Positions 1-28,456 of a stretch of DNA of 64,000 bases are shown here, in pieces. The notes beneath the pieces were generated by a model. The model had not been told where the DNA came from. It saw only the letters and a list, made by a program, of their open reading frames with translations, and ran no database searches. Positions within the stretch are counted from its first letter, which is position 1; each line of letters begins with the position of its first letter. The position numbers and the translations under genes are program-made. The DNA lies in the NCBI GenBank assembly GCA_905221615.1, contig CAJNDT010005914.1, forward strand, positions 610,126-674,125. Reading direction: 5' to 3'. Origin of the DNA: Symbiodinium sp. CCMP2592. Lineage: Eukaryota > Sar > Dinophyceae > Suessiales > Symbiodiniaceae.

Positions 1-856
1 TGCATGTATGTCGGAGGTGTCGGCAATTCTGTCATCCGGGAAGTTTTCAAACCAGAGCGGGCCTCCCATGGTGATACCATGATAGTAGCACCGTGGCGAT
101 AAGGAGGCATATAACGGATCCCCGCAATGTAGCGGAACCCCTGTTGAGGTCAGTGTGCGGATAGGCAGAGCTCTCCTGCAGGATCCACCCTCATAGGCAA
201 GAGTAGCATGCGCGCATGCCTATCCTGGAACGGCCCAGCTTGTACGATAACAGCACCAGCAAGGAACTGCAAGAACAGAACCCCCCCCCCCAAAAAAAAA
301 AAAAAAACAAACATTCCTTCGGGTAGCAGAGCTCCAGCCTTGAAGCGCCTGCTTTAAGCTGCCCCATACTCTAAACCCTGAACCCGTGCAGAGGCCAGTT
401 CTCCCAATCCAGCGGCAGCAAACGTAAATCTTGTACTTCTGGGGCCCCTGCATCCACTATGGCGGTGAGAGACCATACCTTCGTCCAGTCGAAACCTCTC
501 ATGCTTGAACTTGGGCAACTTTGCTTGTCACTGTTTCGGCAGGGTTTCGGAGTGCAGGGGCATGAGCCAATGGATGTGTCGTGATACGCCGTGCCATCTC
601 CTCTCAAATGTGATGAGTCCTCGCCCCCAGGATCGTTTCCGTGTAAGTGTCCAGCGGAGCTCAGTCCAGGCAGTTCCCTAGTAGATTCTCCCGGACTGAG
701 AAGGATTTCGTTAAGCATGGAGCACAGGTAGAAGGAGGCTTTCGCAACGGCTGCCCTTTTACCAGGCTTGCTCCATGATTACGCGAGAGCTTTCTCATCA
801 GTGTCATCTGTACGTCTGCGCACATGCATAAACTCCTTCTCCTGAATAAGATGGAC

Positions 857-888
<32 letters not shown>

Positions 889-1850
889 CTGTTTTATCTC
901 GCACGTCTCCTCACACAATCACCACCACGACCACCGCCACCACCAACACCACTACCACCACCACCACAACCACGACTACCGCTGCTGCTGCTGCTGCTGC
1001 TACCACCCTACTAAGTCTCCCCCTCCTGCTACTGGAGACCTGCCTTCTTGCAGGCGCATAAAAAGGTAGCTGCCGGCAAAGAGTATGCGGATCACTGCCT
1101 GGCAGCAAACAGGTATTGGATTGATGAATTGGGGCGACAGCTCGGCTTTCAAGCCACGCATGCCATTGCCTGCTTGAGGGGTGTAGGGTTCACAACCGAG
1201 CATAGCTGCTGCGCATCGCTGTGCTCCAAAATGCGCTCAGACGCTTGGCTCGTTATCAGTTCACAAGGTCGATCCCCGACTGCTGCTTCGCGTGTTTCGA
1301 GGTATTTTCAGCAACAGATCTAACCATGGGCAATAACTTATGCATGCCACTGCCAGATTATACAGTCCGATCTGAAACGAAAACAACCCATTCACCAAAA
1401 CCAGCACAAAGCTCCAGGAACTGCGTGCCCTCAGAAATGCATTCAGGTGGGTCTGAACATAGGTGCCCGAAAGCACCAAACCTTTCAATTATTCCCCTCT
1501 GCAGGCGTGTATTTACATGACGCACGCTACTATTTGGGGCCATATTGGAGTCTCTTGTTGTCCGACACGAGCAAGTCATGCCAAAGGAACAGAAAGGGCT
1601 TCTTCGTCCCCGGTATCAAGGGTGTAGGTCCTGCGCAGCGCTTGTCCGTGAAATTGGAGTTTGCTGAAACAAGCTATTCCTGTGAGAATTTCTCTGCATG
1701 TGCTCACATTTGTATGTATGTATATATGTATGTATATATGTCTATACATATACATGCATGCCCACAGACTCGCGTTTGTTTGTGTTTGTATATGAACCGA
1801 CATGTACATGCAGACAGCCTGAGATACTCGCTCACACACTCACTCACTCA
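1..1850. other. No gene established (0-1.85 kb)
   Basis: Mixed-complexity DNA with a homopolymer, TA and CCA/GCT tracts. Stretches near 450-380 (minus) and 1066-1190 (plus, KEYADHCLAANRYWIDELG) have protein-like composition but no neighbouring exon or recognised motif. Confidence 0.5.
275..307. repeat. C and A homopolymer run
   Basis: About 14 C followed by about 17 A. Similar G or C runs at 8766-8778, 14997-15006, 54268-54281, 59820-59839 and 60518-60533. Confidence 0.85.
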
Positions 1851-1854
1851 CGCA

Positions 1855-2072
1855 CATCCCAGCACATAAGTTCCAACGGATACTCCTCTCATTGCTGGAA
1901 ACTTGGCCACCACATGTTTCGTCCTCCAGATGCTGATAGTAGTCACCACCACGGAGAGCACGGCCCTGATATAACCGAAGACATGTCTAAAGAGCCATGA
2001 GCACATTGGGATGCAACTGCTGGCTACCTCCTGGCTGTCTCCAAATTTTTCAACTGCAGCCAGGAACGCCAA
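1855..2072 (-). CDS. Candidate membrane-protein exon
   Basis: A minus-strand open stretch encodes LAAVEKFGDSQEVASSCIPM, then SWLFRHVFGYIRAVLSVVV and KHVVAKFPAMRGVS. One hydrophobic segment and no simple repeat. No homologue recognised and splice sites not set. Confidence 0.25.
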
Positions 2073-2225
2073 CGAACCATCAAATAGGCAAGATCCTAAA
2101 CAAGGCAGCCGTAAGGCAAGGCAGCCGTAAGGCAGTGCCTGAGGCTCAAGATCACGGCCACCAGGTACGGGCTGGAGACCTTAGCTCAAAGTCCCGAACC
2201 TAAAGGCTGATTGCTGCCCCTTACC

Positions 2226-2326
2226 TTAGAAGGGGCCCCCACCCTGTAATAGTGGTATAATAGGAATATAATAGGGCCCTAAGATAATCCTTATAGTCAC
2301 TATTACAGGGTGCGGGCCCCTTCTAA
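2226..2326. mobile_element. C-family element, copy 1
   Basis: A 101-bp inverted repeat, TTAGAAGGGGCCCCCACCCT to its complement, with a core of TATAATAGGAATATAATAGG. Copy 2 is at 26643-26744. A degraded copy lies near 52816-52880. Confidence 0.75.
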
Positions 2327-2329
2327 CCC

Positions 2330-2400
2330 TTACCCCTCGTCTAGCAGTTTGGGTGAATTCCCTGAGGCGAAAGGTGTCAACAGAAACAGCCCCTAACCGG
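2330..2400 (-). CDS. Candidate short exon next to a C element
   Basis: The minus strand encodes GAVSVDTFRLREFTQTARRG directly upstream of a C element (2226-2326). The position next to an element, as at the confirmed genes, is the main support. Confidence 0.25.
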
Positions 2401-3179
2401 GACGACTGCTTGGGGTTGGGGATCCAACATCCGGGGTCTGGGCCGCATGTGGGAGGAGGGGGCTCGGATTTAAGATGATATAAGGTCTGAGTTGTTGTGT
2501 ATTTCCCATTCGGGCTCTTTGGAAGAGAATTTGGCGAAAAAACAGGGTTGGCACGTCCAATCACGATAATTACAAACCAAGACAGGTGCCAAGAATTTCA
2601 GTGTTCCTGTTGGAAGTGGTTACTTCCAAATTTCGCGGTCGGAAGACAGGGCAGCAGGAGACCGGCGAGAGACGAAACACAGACATCAGGAAACCCAAAG
2701 CTACAAAGCTGCTATCTAAGATTGCAGCAGATTGCCGGTCCGGTGTTCCGACCTTGGCTGCTGGCCAAAGCTTTACGGTCTCAGGCGTAAGGTGCCGTCT
2801 TCCCTTGCCGATTGCGCATGTGAACCGCTATGCTAGTAGGACCTTGACTGTTTGGGCCGCCGAAGCTCCGACAATGCACACCACTGTACTCTGCTAGTCA
2901 TCGGCTTCCGGAATCTTTCCCGACAGAGACCGAAAGTAGAATCGAACAATGTAACTTATCCGAGCTTTAGTCTGCAGGAGTCTGTGAACCTTCAACGTTT
3001 GAGCACAACTGCACCCTCCTGCCTGCGACATAAGTATCTGGAAATGCAAGCATCCAGACATTCATCAGTCAACGCGTCAAGCTCAAACGTACACACATTG
3101 CATACACGGAGTGAGCCTTGCAAACAATTTGGGGACCACCATAGGCGGGGAAGGGCGTATGGCAGGGATACCCGTACCC

Positions 3180-3440
3180 CCTGTGTCCCATTGTCAATGG
3201 GTGCGTACAGACACGAACACACAAACACGCAAAACACACACAGGCACCCCATGCACCCTCGGCCAGTTGCGTCAACAAACATGACCAGGCATGCACGCAC
3301 AGATATTCGTGTGCATGCATACACACACAAACACATACATACACATATATATATATATATACACATACACACACATACATGTTGCACATACATACATACA
3401 TACAAACAAACAAACTTATGCACACATGAATGCATACGCA
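3180..3440. repeat. CACA/TACA microsatellite
   Basis: Degenerate CA and CATA repeats. The open frames here on both strands are repeat translations. Confidence 0.9.
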
Positions 3441-4009
3441 CATCATGTGATTGTTAGTGTTGCAGGCGTGGTACTGCTCAACTGCAAGTGCACAAGCATG
3501 GAATTGTCTGCTTTGATGTAGGCAATCGTGCTTCCATAATTTGGGTAATATCATACTCCAGCAAAGTAGATCAAGGAAGCTTGCACCATATCACATAATA
3601 CCACATGACAGCCTGCTGCAGTATACCCGAGCTTTGTAAGCCCTACAGTATAAACGCCTCTACTACCTATGGGCAGAATCCACATAAGGCACTTTAGCTT
3701 AAGCGATGTGAGCCGGCACTGGTCACAGGACACGACCCTCGAGCTGCAAAGTTCAGCATTTCTTTGGACAATGCGCGGTGTCAGCTTCTGGGCTACGGAC
3801 ATAGACGAACAGAAAGTACCTCCACGGCGCTGTTTCAAAAGGCAGGGCCACCGTCAAACAGTTTCGTGGTTGGGGTGGCGATCGTGCATGTGCATCGACA
3901 TCCATCCCTGATTTTGCGCAGATACCAACGCAAAGCAGCTTCGAGGTGCTCTTGGGCTAAATCCATGATGACTTCACCACTAGCGAAACCTGGGTTTACA
4001 TCGCCGAAA

Positions 4010-4465
4010 GGGGATGAGGGGGATGGTGACGATGATGGAAGTGATGATGATGCTAATTAGGATGGCGAGCATGCTTCTGCTGATTATGGTGTCGCTAGTG
4101 ATTGTGACCATCAGGATGGCGATGATGACGATGACGATGACCGCGATTGTTCTGATGTAGAAGAAGATTATGATGATGGTAGTGGTAGTGATTTTGTCGT
4201 GGTAGTAGCGACTGCGGCGATGGCTGTGCTGGTGGCTTCGCTGATATTGCAAGTGATGGCAAGAGAGGTGATGACGAGGAGTTATGACATGCTACCGCTA
4301 CCGAAGGTCGTCAAGGTCGTCGTCGCCCACACGTAGATCTCCAACATCTCATGATAAAGACTATCCCCAAAACTACCTCCATCGTCGTGACCAGTCTCTC
4401 CAACAGAACAACGTGGCCACCAACAGCGACAAAGTATCACCGCGATCACCACCAGCACCACCACC

Positions 4466-4499
<34 letters not shown>

Positions 4500-4510
4500 G
4501 TCATGATCAT
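4010..4510. repeat. GATGAT/CATCAT-rich low-complexity region
   Basis: Degenerate GATGGT and CATCAT repeats, pure at 4467-4500. No gene supported. Confidence 0.85.
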
Positions 4511-5435
4511 CCTCGTCACCAGCAGCATCAATGCCGTCATCTGGTCATCACCAGCAGCCGCTGCTCCAGCCTTACCACATGCGTGTCGTGGTCATCCCCG
4601 TTTCAAGCTTCATTGTGGCAGCTGTCAGTACTGCTAGCGACTCCCGGCCCTTCAGGCCAAGCACTGAAGCGCTGGGCTCCTTACTATAAGTATAGTATAC
4701 TCTACCCCCTACTGTTACTATAGTATAATAGTCTCCAAACTGTAATTATAGTAATCTACCCCAAAGCCCTATTTTAATTACAAGCGCCCCTACTGTCTGT
4801 TCACATGCTGACTTCTGAGAGTGGTGTTGACCTCAAAGCTAAATTCGGGAGCCATACCTTCTCCGGCCCTACACCCCTGAACCCCAAAACTGCCATCTGC
4901 TCCCGCCTGAAACTTCGGCTGTTCCGCCTTGCGGAGTTGTAAACGGGCTTCAGAGCTCGCCTGTGCCCGGCATTCCGAGAAGCTCTGCAAGTTTGGCACG
5001 AACGGCGCGGGACGTCAAGGGCCGTAGAATTCGGGGTAGCGCAAGGAAATACAGCCGCTGCCTACTGTGTGCATTGCTTCACGGGGCAGGCTGGTCGTAG
5101 CTACACAGAGGCTATTGATGACATGATGCGTGACACCCTGCGATGGTTTCTGCTCCTCACCCTTGTTATGCAAAGTTCCGACTGCCATCGTCAGTATATA
5201 GTATCAGTAGTAGCAGCTGTGGTGGTGGCGTCCCCCCCCTGAAACGCCTTCGAAGTGAACACTTAGCGTGCCCTCTGGCCCGAAACGCCCGGAAAAACGA
5301 GAGTGAGCGCAGCCTCCTTTAGTGCCCAAAAAACCTGTCTGGGCTTACGGGCCCCATAGAAACAAAACATCCATCCGGACAGAGAAAAAATTGGCCGTCA
5401 GGTGCGAAGCCCCGAACCTCTGCGAGGCAAGTTTA

Positions 5436-5542
5436 CAAAGGGTCCTATATGTACCGATATAGTAGAATGTAGGGTTTCCATATTAGGAATTACTATTATG
5501 ACTTAGGGAAGTATTCTCCATAACAGTACATAGGACCCTTTG
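5436..5542. mobile_element. B-family element, copy 1
   Basis: A 107-bp element with CAAAGGGTCCTA / TAGGACCCTTTG ends and a conserved core (GTAGAATGTAGGGTTTCC). Three near-identical copies occur: here, 11370-11475 (opposite orientation, in the 4.3-kb release-factor intron) and 40812-40916 (in a lipase intron). Confidence 0.75.
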
Positions 5543-5749
5543 GGGTTTTAGGCTTAGAGGAATGACTTCTGGGAAACCCGAATCTTCTTGAAGCAACTTT
5601 ACGGTCTAGCAACACAGTACAACAATAGACTATGATGCAACATCACAACATAGGGTTTTGGAGGATATTTTACTATATAACGCTATAATACGGCACCCCC
5701 AAAAAAATTTGGGGGATTATTAAGGTCTCTATAGTATAATTGGGATCTA

Positions 5750-6330
5750 GGGAAGCCCAGAAGGTGATCAACCCGGTGAAACGGCGGCCACATCGCAGAT
5801 AAGCTGCACTAGCAGCGAGCAGAGAAGTAAGGCGACAAAGGGCCAAAAAACTCGCTCCTCGCATCGGCGATTGGGTTCAATGTAGGAACCTGATTAAGAA
5901 ACGTTGGGCCTTTATGAGGGTTCCTTATATGAATCCTACTTTTTGCCCAGGGTTTCCTAATCAGGTTCCTACATTAAGATTTGTTCCTGTTTGCGGTGTG
6001 CGCTGCGTTTGTCATTCAAGGACTCCTTAATTTCCCGGAGGTCCCACAGAAGCACTAGACCCAAGAGTAACCTAGGAGAAAAAAGGGTGCCCTTTTTGGG
6101 TTAAAGGGGGTTATAAGAGAACCTAAACCCTAAAAAAAGGGAATAAGGGCCTACTCTGGGTCCTAGAGCATGCAGGACTGAGGCTTCCGGATCAAGTGGG
6201 GTTGATTTCGGAATTTTCCTGGCGCCCGGCCGCCTGAGGAACCCTGGAAAATGGTTGGATCGGGAGCTGGGATTCTCTGGGTTGGCCTTTAGACACCCTG
6301 AAAAATATCTATAAATATAAATATAAATAA
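5750..6330 (-). CDS. Exons of an unidentified membrane protein
   Basis: Three short minus-strand exons separated by repeat elements. A proline/basic exon lies at about 6290-6175 and includes KFRNQPHLIRKPQS. The second, 6054-5973, is 82 nt, opens both ends in phase and encodes LLLWDLREIKESLNDKRS followed by AHRKQEQI. The third, from about 5850, encodes FLALCRLTSLLAASAAYL and continues to about 5757. A K element (6055-6166) fills the intron between exons 1 and 2, and a J element (5879-5975) lies between exons 2 and 3; the GT of the J inverted repeat can serve as the donor. A charged helix followed by a hydrophobic segment suggests a membrane protein. No family was recognised. The exon edges on the outer sides are uncertain. 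Confidence 0.5.
5879..5975. mobile_element. J-family element, copy 1
   Basis: AATGTAGGAACCTGATTAAG to CTAATCAGGTTCCTACATT. On the minus strand its first GTAGG is usable as a donor for the 82-nt exon 6054-5973. Other copies: 52528-52632 and 56047-56164. Confidence 0.75.
6055..6166 (-). mobile_element. K-family element, second copy
   Basis: A 112-bp copy, CTAGACCC to GGTCCTAG, flanked by AGCA (6051-6054 and 6167-6170). It lies between two coding stretches. The nearest in-phase splice uses a GC donor three bases outside the element, so the excision is not exact here. Confidence 0.7.
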
Positions 6331-6399
6331 ATATATATATATATATATATAGGGTCCCGTATAAACCCAAATAAGGAAAGTCCAACCTAGTTCTTTTCA

Positions 6400-8470
6400 A
6401 TCACGACCTGAGATGATGCCCTGCACCACTCCTTGCACATCTTGCGGAAATGGAACGGCGTAAGGGTAAGATTCATTTGTGCTTCTCGGTTTTGCAAGAC
6501 CTTTACCCCAAAACATACTAGAGGCATCTTCTTCTCTCTCCGTCGAGGTTTAGAGGTGCATTCCTCGACAAGAACGACCTTCGAAGAGGGAATGTGCATC
6601 GACATAGACTTCCAGCAACAGCTTCCACAAGACCAGTCTTGTGTTGAGGAATCGAAAAGTGCCCCTCGAAAAATTCTTATCACCAACCCCGCAAATTGAA
6701 TTGACAACCCCAAGTCCGAAACCCTGAAGCCCAAACCCCAAACTCGAAACTCCGAACATCCCGGAACCCTACAATGCTGGACAACGTATATCGAGGCCCC
6801 AACAGCAAAGAATGCGTCCCAAGCTGGAGCGATGCCGGCGCTAAGGACGGCTACCTGAAGAGCTTCTGGGGTCCTATAGGGCGCTCATCCCAGGCAGCAA
6901 GGCAATGTGAAATGTGCGATTCGCCCAGATACTGCAAAACAAACTGTGTCCCATAGCAAACAGGTGGCTGCGTGATGCATCCAACAATAATAGGTAGGAA
7001 AACAAGTCAGCGGCAGCAGTAGCGATAGCATCAGCATTGGCAGCAAAGGCAGCTAGAGCTGCGCCATTAGCTGCAGCACTAGTGCCAGCCGTGTGGGTCG
7101 CGGTCTTCGCCGTCGCATGCGTGCTATGCATATGAACTGTCTTACAGTCTGAAAATTGCCACTTCGGCTGCATGCCCAACAGCCTAACCTAACAATGCTC
7201 ATCAGTGCAAGCCGTGGTCATGGGAACAAGTCTACAACACTAAACTTAGCAACACCCCTGGCAATCAAGCAAGATTACATAAACAAAATCAGAGGGAAGA
7301 TTGAACGAAGCGACGAGTTCATCTTTTGAATTAACGTGTAGGAAAAGGCACTGCTCTTACCCAGACAAGTGCTGGCCTGGCTAGCCATGGCAAACACCTA
7401 CAACTGCAGCTACTTCCGAATTGGAGTTTCAGAAGATGGGGAACCCTAGTATAGAACCCTGGAAAGTAGGAGTCTATATTGAGGACTTCTATCTATTGTA
7501 CCTCTCGTTTGAAACTCCTGTCTCAGCGCCCAGACTCTGTCTTTGGAGTAGGGCCGACTGTGGCTCAAAGGAGAAGCAAAGCTGCAGCATCAGGACTTGT
7601 AGCAAGAACACCAGCGATAATCGCAAAACGAAGGATGGCAACCAGACGGCAACCATCCAGGTACTGCTAATGATTAGTGCAATAATCGGAACTTTCACAA
7701 ACTCTACCAGGACCGTAACATCGCCACTCACTCTCAAAAATCATCCGCACAGTCGCAGGAATGACAATGACAAAATCTGCTAAGCACAGCGGCAGAACCA
7801 GTGTTACACACTAGCAGTATGAGAGTATGACTAAGCAGAACCATGTACTGTAAACGGTATTCTTGAGGTCTGAAGCTGTGGCACACAGCCGAAGCCGTTC
7901 GGAGCTTGGAATTCCGAATACGGGCTTACAGCAAGGCAGAGACAATGCCTTACGAGGCTCTCGCAATGTCATGAGAGGATTCTAGGACCAAGAAGATCGA
8001 ACAAGCTATACCATGAATGCAATTTAGGATCTGATCGAAGACCCTAAACCCTAAACCCTAAACCGCTAGCATTGAGTCTTTGGGAACCACAGAGCAGACT
8101 TAAGCCTTTACAGTATAAAGAGTTGAAGATACCGAAGAAGCCAGGGACTAGGGTTTAGGGTTTGGGGTTTAGGGTTTAGGGGTTTAGGGTTTAGGGGTTT
8201 AGGGTTTAGGGTTTAGGGGTTTAGGGTTTAGGGTACTGAGATGTCCATACAGCAGGCCAAAGGCCCCTTCCAAATCTATCGACAGCTTCCCGAGACTCAG
8301 TAAAGAGCGAGCGATGGCAGCAGCATATGGGATCCTTTAAGTATTCAGGATTCTATCTAGGGGTCCCTTGCTTCCCGAAATCCCCATGTGCCATTTATTT
8401 CTTCAGCGTCTCGCATCTCGTGTCTCAATAAGAACCCCGACGTGGAGTCTGCCAGTACTGGCGAGTAACG
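6400..8470. other. No gene established (6.4-8.5 kb)
   Basis: Ordinary-complexity DNA ending in the telomere-like pair at 8.04-8.24 kb. Short open frames on both strands have no recognisable motif. Confidence 0.5.
8041..8235. repeat. Telomere-like tracts in inverted order
   Basis: CCCTAAA units at 8042-8063, then TTTAGGG units at 8150-8234, with about 85 bp between them. Confidence 0.8.
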
Positions 8471-8479
8471 CCAATTTGT

Positions 8480-9680
8480 TCACTTGTTCACTGCATCGCC
8501 CAAGCTTTTGGCACCACTCTTGTCGAAGGCAGTCTTGCCAACGTAGAGGAGAAGTGCAGCGGTGAAGAAAAGAAGGTAGGACAGGTCGGAAGTTGGTTCC
8601 TCCTCGTAGTACTGCGGGGTCTTGAAGTCTGCTTCCATCCTTTGGGCAAAAGCAGGCTCCACCATCCTCGGTTCTTCTTAGGGTTTAGGGAGTTTATAGG
8701 GTTTAGGATTAGTAGCTTTTCGGCCGTCGGGTCTTTCAACCACCATGCACACCTGAGGAACGTGGGGGGGGGGGGGGATCCGGGGCAGCGCTTGAATGGG
8801 GGGGTCCCTGCTTGGAGGTTTTATGGGTAGCTACAAGTGGGGCTATATGTCCTTGTATATGGGCTATGCCTACAGCTCTCGTACTTGCAACCCCGCTCAT
8901 AACTGCCCATGAACCTGCAGCTTTCATGCGACTTAATCTACCAGGTTCCTACTGGACATAGGGGAACACCCGAACATGTACTTCGACCCGCCCACATCGA
9001 TGCAACACCCCTCCAAGTCAAGCACATTAGACTAAGGGTTGGTTTACAATTCCAATATGCCGCGCATTGATAGAATTTTAGGGTAAACTAGTGTAGTCAT
9101 GTGGGGACCAAACAAGGACTATAAGAGGATCGCATTCCATCATCCAGGCTTTTATGTTTTATGTAGCATGGACTATGGAAGATGTCTCTGTCATGTTTCT
9201 GGAAACGCACTCCACTGCCTGAACACCGCCAACCACTCATCCAGAGCCTTTCTTCGAGGACCCACAACTAAAATATCAATTTTAGCAATCCCATTTATCG
9301 AAGCTGAACAGGTATTTCGAAAGAGCCCCGGGGCATCATGGAGTCAGGCCCTAAAACTTAAACTCAGAACTCTCAACTATTCAGGCCCAGGTCATCATGG
9401 GTGCAAGGGCAGCTGGAAGAAGAACCTCCGCTCGCGGCACCTCTCTGTTTTGGGGGGTTCCTTGTCATAATTATGGCATAATAAGCCACAAAACTCTATT
9501 CTACTTTTTTCTATTCTGGCGTTCCCTTATTCTGAGTAGAGTATCATATACCCCGAAACCATATACTAACTATTAAGGCCCCAAAAGCACCTCCCTTGCA
9601 GCAGGAACGAAGGCGGTGGTCCGGCAAAGTGCCGCCAATGCGGCGGCCACCAGAATGAGCGATATCTTCGAGCGAGCCAT
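8480..9680 (-). CDS. Small plastid-targeted single-helix membrane protein
   Basis: Exon 1 is 9680-9591: ATG, then the hydrophobic signal MARSKISLILVAAALAAL, then TTAFVPAA. A signal peptide followed by A-F-V-P is the bipartite plastid presequence of algae with complex plastids. Exon 2 starts at 9440 and encodes VPRAEVLLPAALAPMMTW before a possible GC donor near 9383. The last exon runs from about 8676 to the stop at 8480. It carries EPAFAQRMEADFKTPQYY, an acidic stretch, one transmembrane helix (SYLLFFTAALLLYVG) and a short C-tail ending GDAVNK. Exon 2 and the last exon do not join in phase, so at least one middle exon is unplaced between 8.7 and 9.38 kb. Intron 1 (9441-9590) is one introner. 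I do not recognise the family; a thylakoid photosystem or assembly subunit is an inference from size and targeting. The gene starts 280 bp after the release factor stop, on the same strand. Confidence 0.75.
8808..8922. mobile_element. N-family element in an intron of the plastid protein gene
   Basis: CTTGGAGGTTTTATGGGTAG to CTGCCCATGAACCTGCAG. A second copy lies at 55089-55198. It is inside the unresolved intron region between exon 2 and the last exon. Confidence 0.55.
9444..9586 (-). mobile_element. I-family introner forming intron 1 of the small plastid protein
   Basis: A 143-bp element, read on the minus strand as TTTTGGGGCCTTAATAGTTA to CCCCCCAAAACAGA, flanked by 7-bp direct repeats GCACCTC (9437-9443 and 9587-9593). 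The intron 9441-9590 begins GTGC and ends AG. Both splice sites fall at the same point inside the duplication, so splicing restores the pre-insertion frame A-R-E-V-P-R. Confidence 0.85.
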
Positions 9681-9959
9681 GGATGCACAGTATCCGCACA
9701 AGGAACTGGCTAAAGCGATCCGGGAAGCTGCAGGATTTTCATGGGATAGCCTGGCAAAGTGTGCCTGTCCTACTCTTGCAAAGGCATGTGCGAAAGCGAT
9801 CATCTGCAGTCTTGAGGCCATAACAGAGCATCGGTCAGCTCATGCACATCCTTGTTTTGGGGGGCGGCATGGGGGACCTCTACGGTCTTATAGGGCTTTG
9901 GGTTTAGGGCTGGTTAAGGGGTTAGGCAAGCGACAACAAGCGTCCATGCAGCCGATTTT

Positions 9960-26574
<16,615 letters not shown>

Positions 26575-26586
26575 CTAGAGTTTAGC

Positions 26587-26805
26587 ACAGGGGCCTTAAT
26601 AACTACAAGTAGAATGGGTTTGGGGGCCCTTTATACTACAATTTAGAAGCTGCCCCCGCCCTGTAATAGTGACTATAAGGATTATATTAGGGTCCTATTA
26701 TATTCCTATTATACCACTATTGCAGGGTGGGGGCCCCTTCTAAACTATAATTATTATGAGGAACCACCTAACAAGTATTGGTAATTATTTAGGCCTCTAT
26801 ACTGG
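26587..26805. mobile_element. I-family element interrupted by a C-family element
   Basis: The left part of an I element (GGGGCCTTAATAACTAC..., 26587-26642) and its right part (TAATTATTATGAGGAACC..., 26745-26805) are separated by a full C element (26643-26744). This shows the order of insertion: I first, C later. It lies just upstream of the first placed release-factor exon. Confidence 0.7.
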
Positions 26806-28367
26806 GGCAAGTTTTGAAGGGCGTTTGGGAGTTTGGGGGTTTCTAGGGTGAAGGGTTTCAAGGCTTGCGGATAAGGGTTTCGGGGATCTAGGTTCCCGGG
26901 TTTTGCGATTTCGGTGTCGACGGCTTCAGGGTTTAAGGCTTCAGGGTTGGCAGGCATGCAGTGTACAGTTTAGGGCCTATAGGGCTTGGATACCAGATTT
27001 CACTTTTTTTCGCGCTTGTGTACTGCGAGTTGGATCTGGGTGCAGCATCCTCGGTGGGCCCGGAGAGAGATGTAGGTTTAGAAAGCTTTAGAATCAGCGT
27101 CATTTCTTATAGACGGTTCCAACAAGGCTTTGTCTTGGCGCCCTGGTACCTGTAGGACTGGCGCAAGAAACAGCAGTGAAACCAAAAACCAAGGCTAACG
27201 AAAAACTGCAACCAGCCTGAACATCAAGAGGGAGCCTGGAATCCTAGATCTTTAAGACCAGAAAGAAATCTCTAACGCAAAGCCCTTGCATCCTGAACGG
27301 CCGGCACCCATCCCTACCCAGCCCCAACCCCCCAAAAAGCCACTGCCGGTGCCTCGAACTCAGGAGTTCCTACGCCTGGAATGCCGGAAGTAGGTGGCTG
27401 AATGAATCCAATGTTCAGGGCTCTGCACAAAGGTGCTAGCCTCGATTGGTACAACAGGGTTTGGGGTGTAATACGGGTGTAATCAACTACATTAACCTAA
27501 AGTAGCAAGTTATTGGTTAAACTATGTGGCTTTAGGTACAATATATATATATACACATGTATAGATGTGTGCATAGAGAGAGAACAAAAACAAGAACGCA
27601 AAAATAAGTTTAAGAGACAAAGAACGAATTAAACGAAGAACGACATCACGAGCGAGAGAGGAACTGTCAGGGTATATTGCTATCTTTATAAGTCGCGTGT
27701 ACTATATGGCTCGGAGATGGATTCTACAGGTTCGAAGGAGTGTTTAGGGCTTGCCGATAGGGCGATTGGGTATAGGGATCACGGCGTTCCTATTCTCTGG
27801 CAGAAAAGACAGGATACAGAGTCCTTCCGCTGAGAATTGCTGGTCTACATCTGCTTCCTACCCGCTGCAGAAATTACTGTACTGGGCGTGACACACGAGG
27901 GCTTTACAGGGCTTCCCTGATTCATCAAGTCTGTGAGTAACATGAGAGGATATGGGGGCACCCTCTACTGATTGTCGATGAGAAGGAAGCGGCACACACG
28001 ATCAAGCTCCGCGATCCGTACTGATGTGGCAACGAGATCTAAGTCTAGATTCCGGAGCCTTCCTCGCGTTTGCATTGCAGGTCTCAAATTTTGTTATTCG
28101 AGCAGCTTTCTCTTCGGAATTCGGAATGGAGCTGAGAAAGTTGCAACATTGGACGCAACGGCTCGATCGGAAATGCTCACCTGGCCTTAAACCCACGATG
28201 CCAAGATCCCCCAAACCTACCTCAGCCTTACCCCCCATAACCTAAACACTGGCTGCGCTGCCGGTCCTGAGCGGGCCACAATCAAGTCACTCCGCCTTGC
28301 AGGTGGTGCGTAAGATTTTGGAACGAGATTGAAGAGTGTGTGCAAGGATGTTGACTATCTGCACGAA

Positions 28368-28456
28368 CTAACTTTGGCCAGTAGGTAATGGAGGAATGGG
28401 GTACAATTATAATAACAATTACTATCATTCTTCAATTCCCTACTAACCAAAGGTAA
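28368..28456. mobile_element. F-family element (28.4 kb)
   Basis: Inverted repeat (CTAACTTTGGCCAG to CTAACCAAAGGTAAG) with a possible 4-bp duplication CGAA. The minus-strand frame on one side (about 28585-28457, including HYTTEYRGEKLDVRSRARS) stays open on the other side when the element is removed, so it may interrupt an exon. Confidence 0.55.

Noticed and set aside
8041..8235. A true chromosome end at the TTTAGGG tract
   Set aside because: Tracts are short, degenerate, occur in both orientations throughout the window, and unique sequence continues on both sides.
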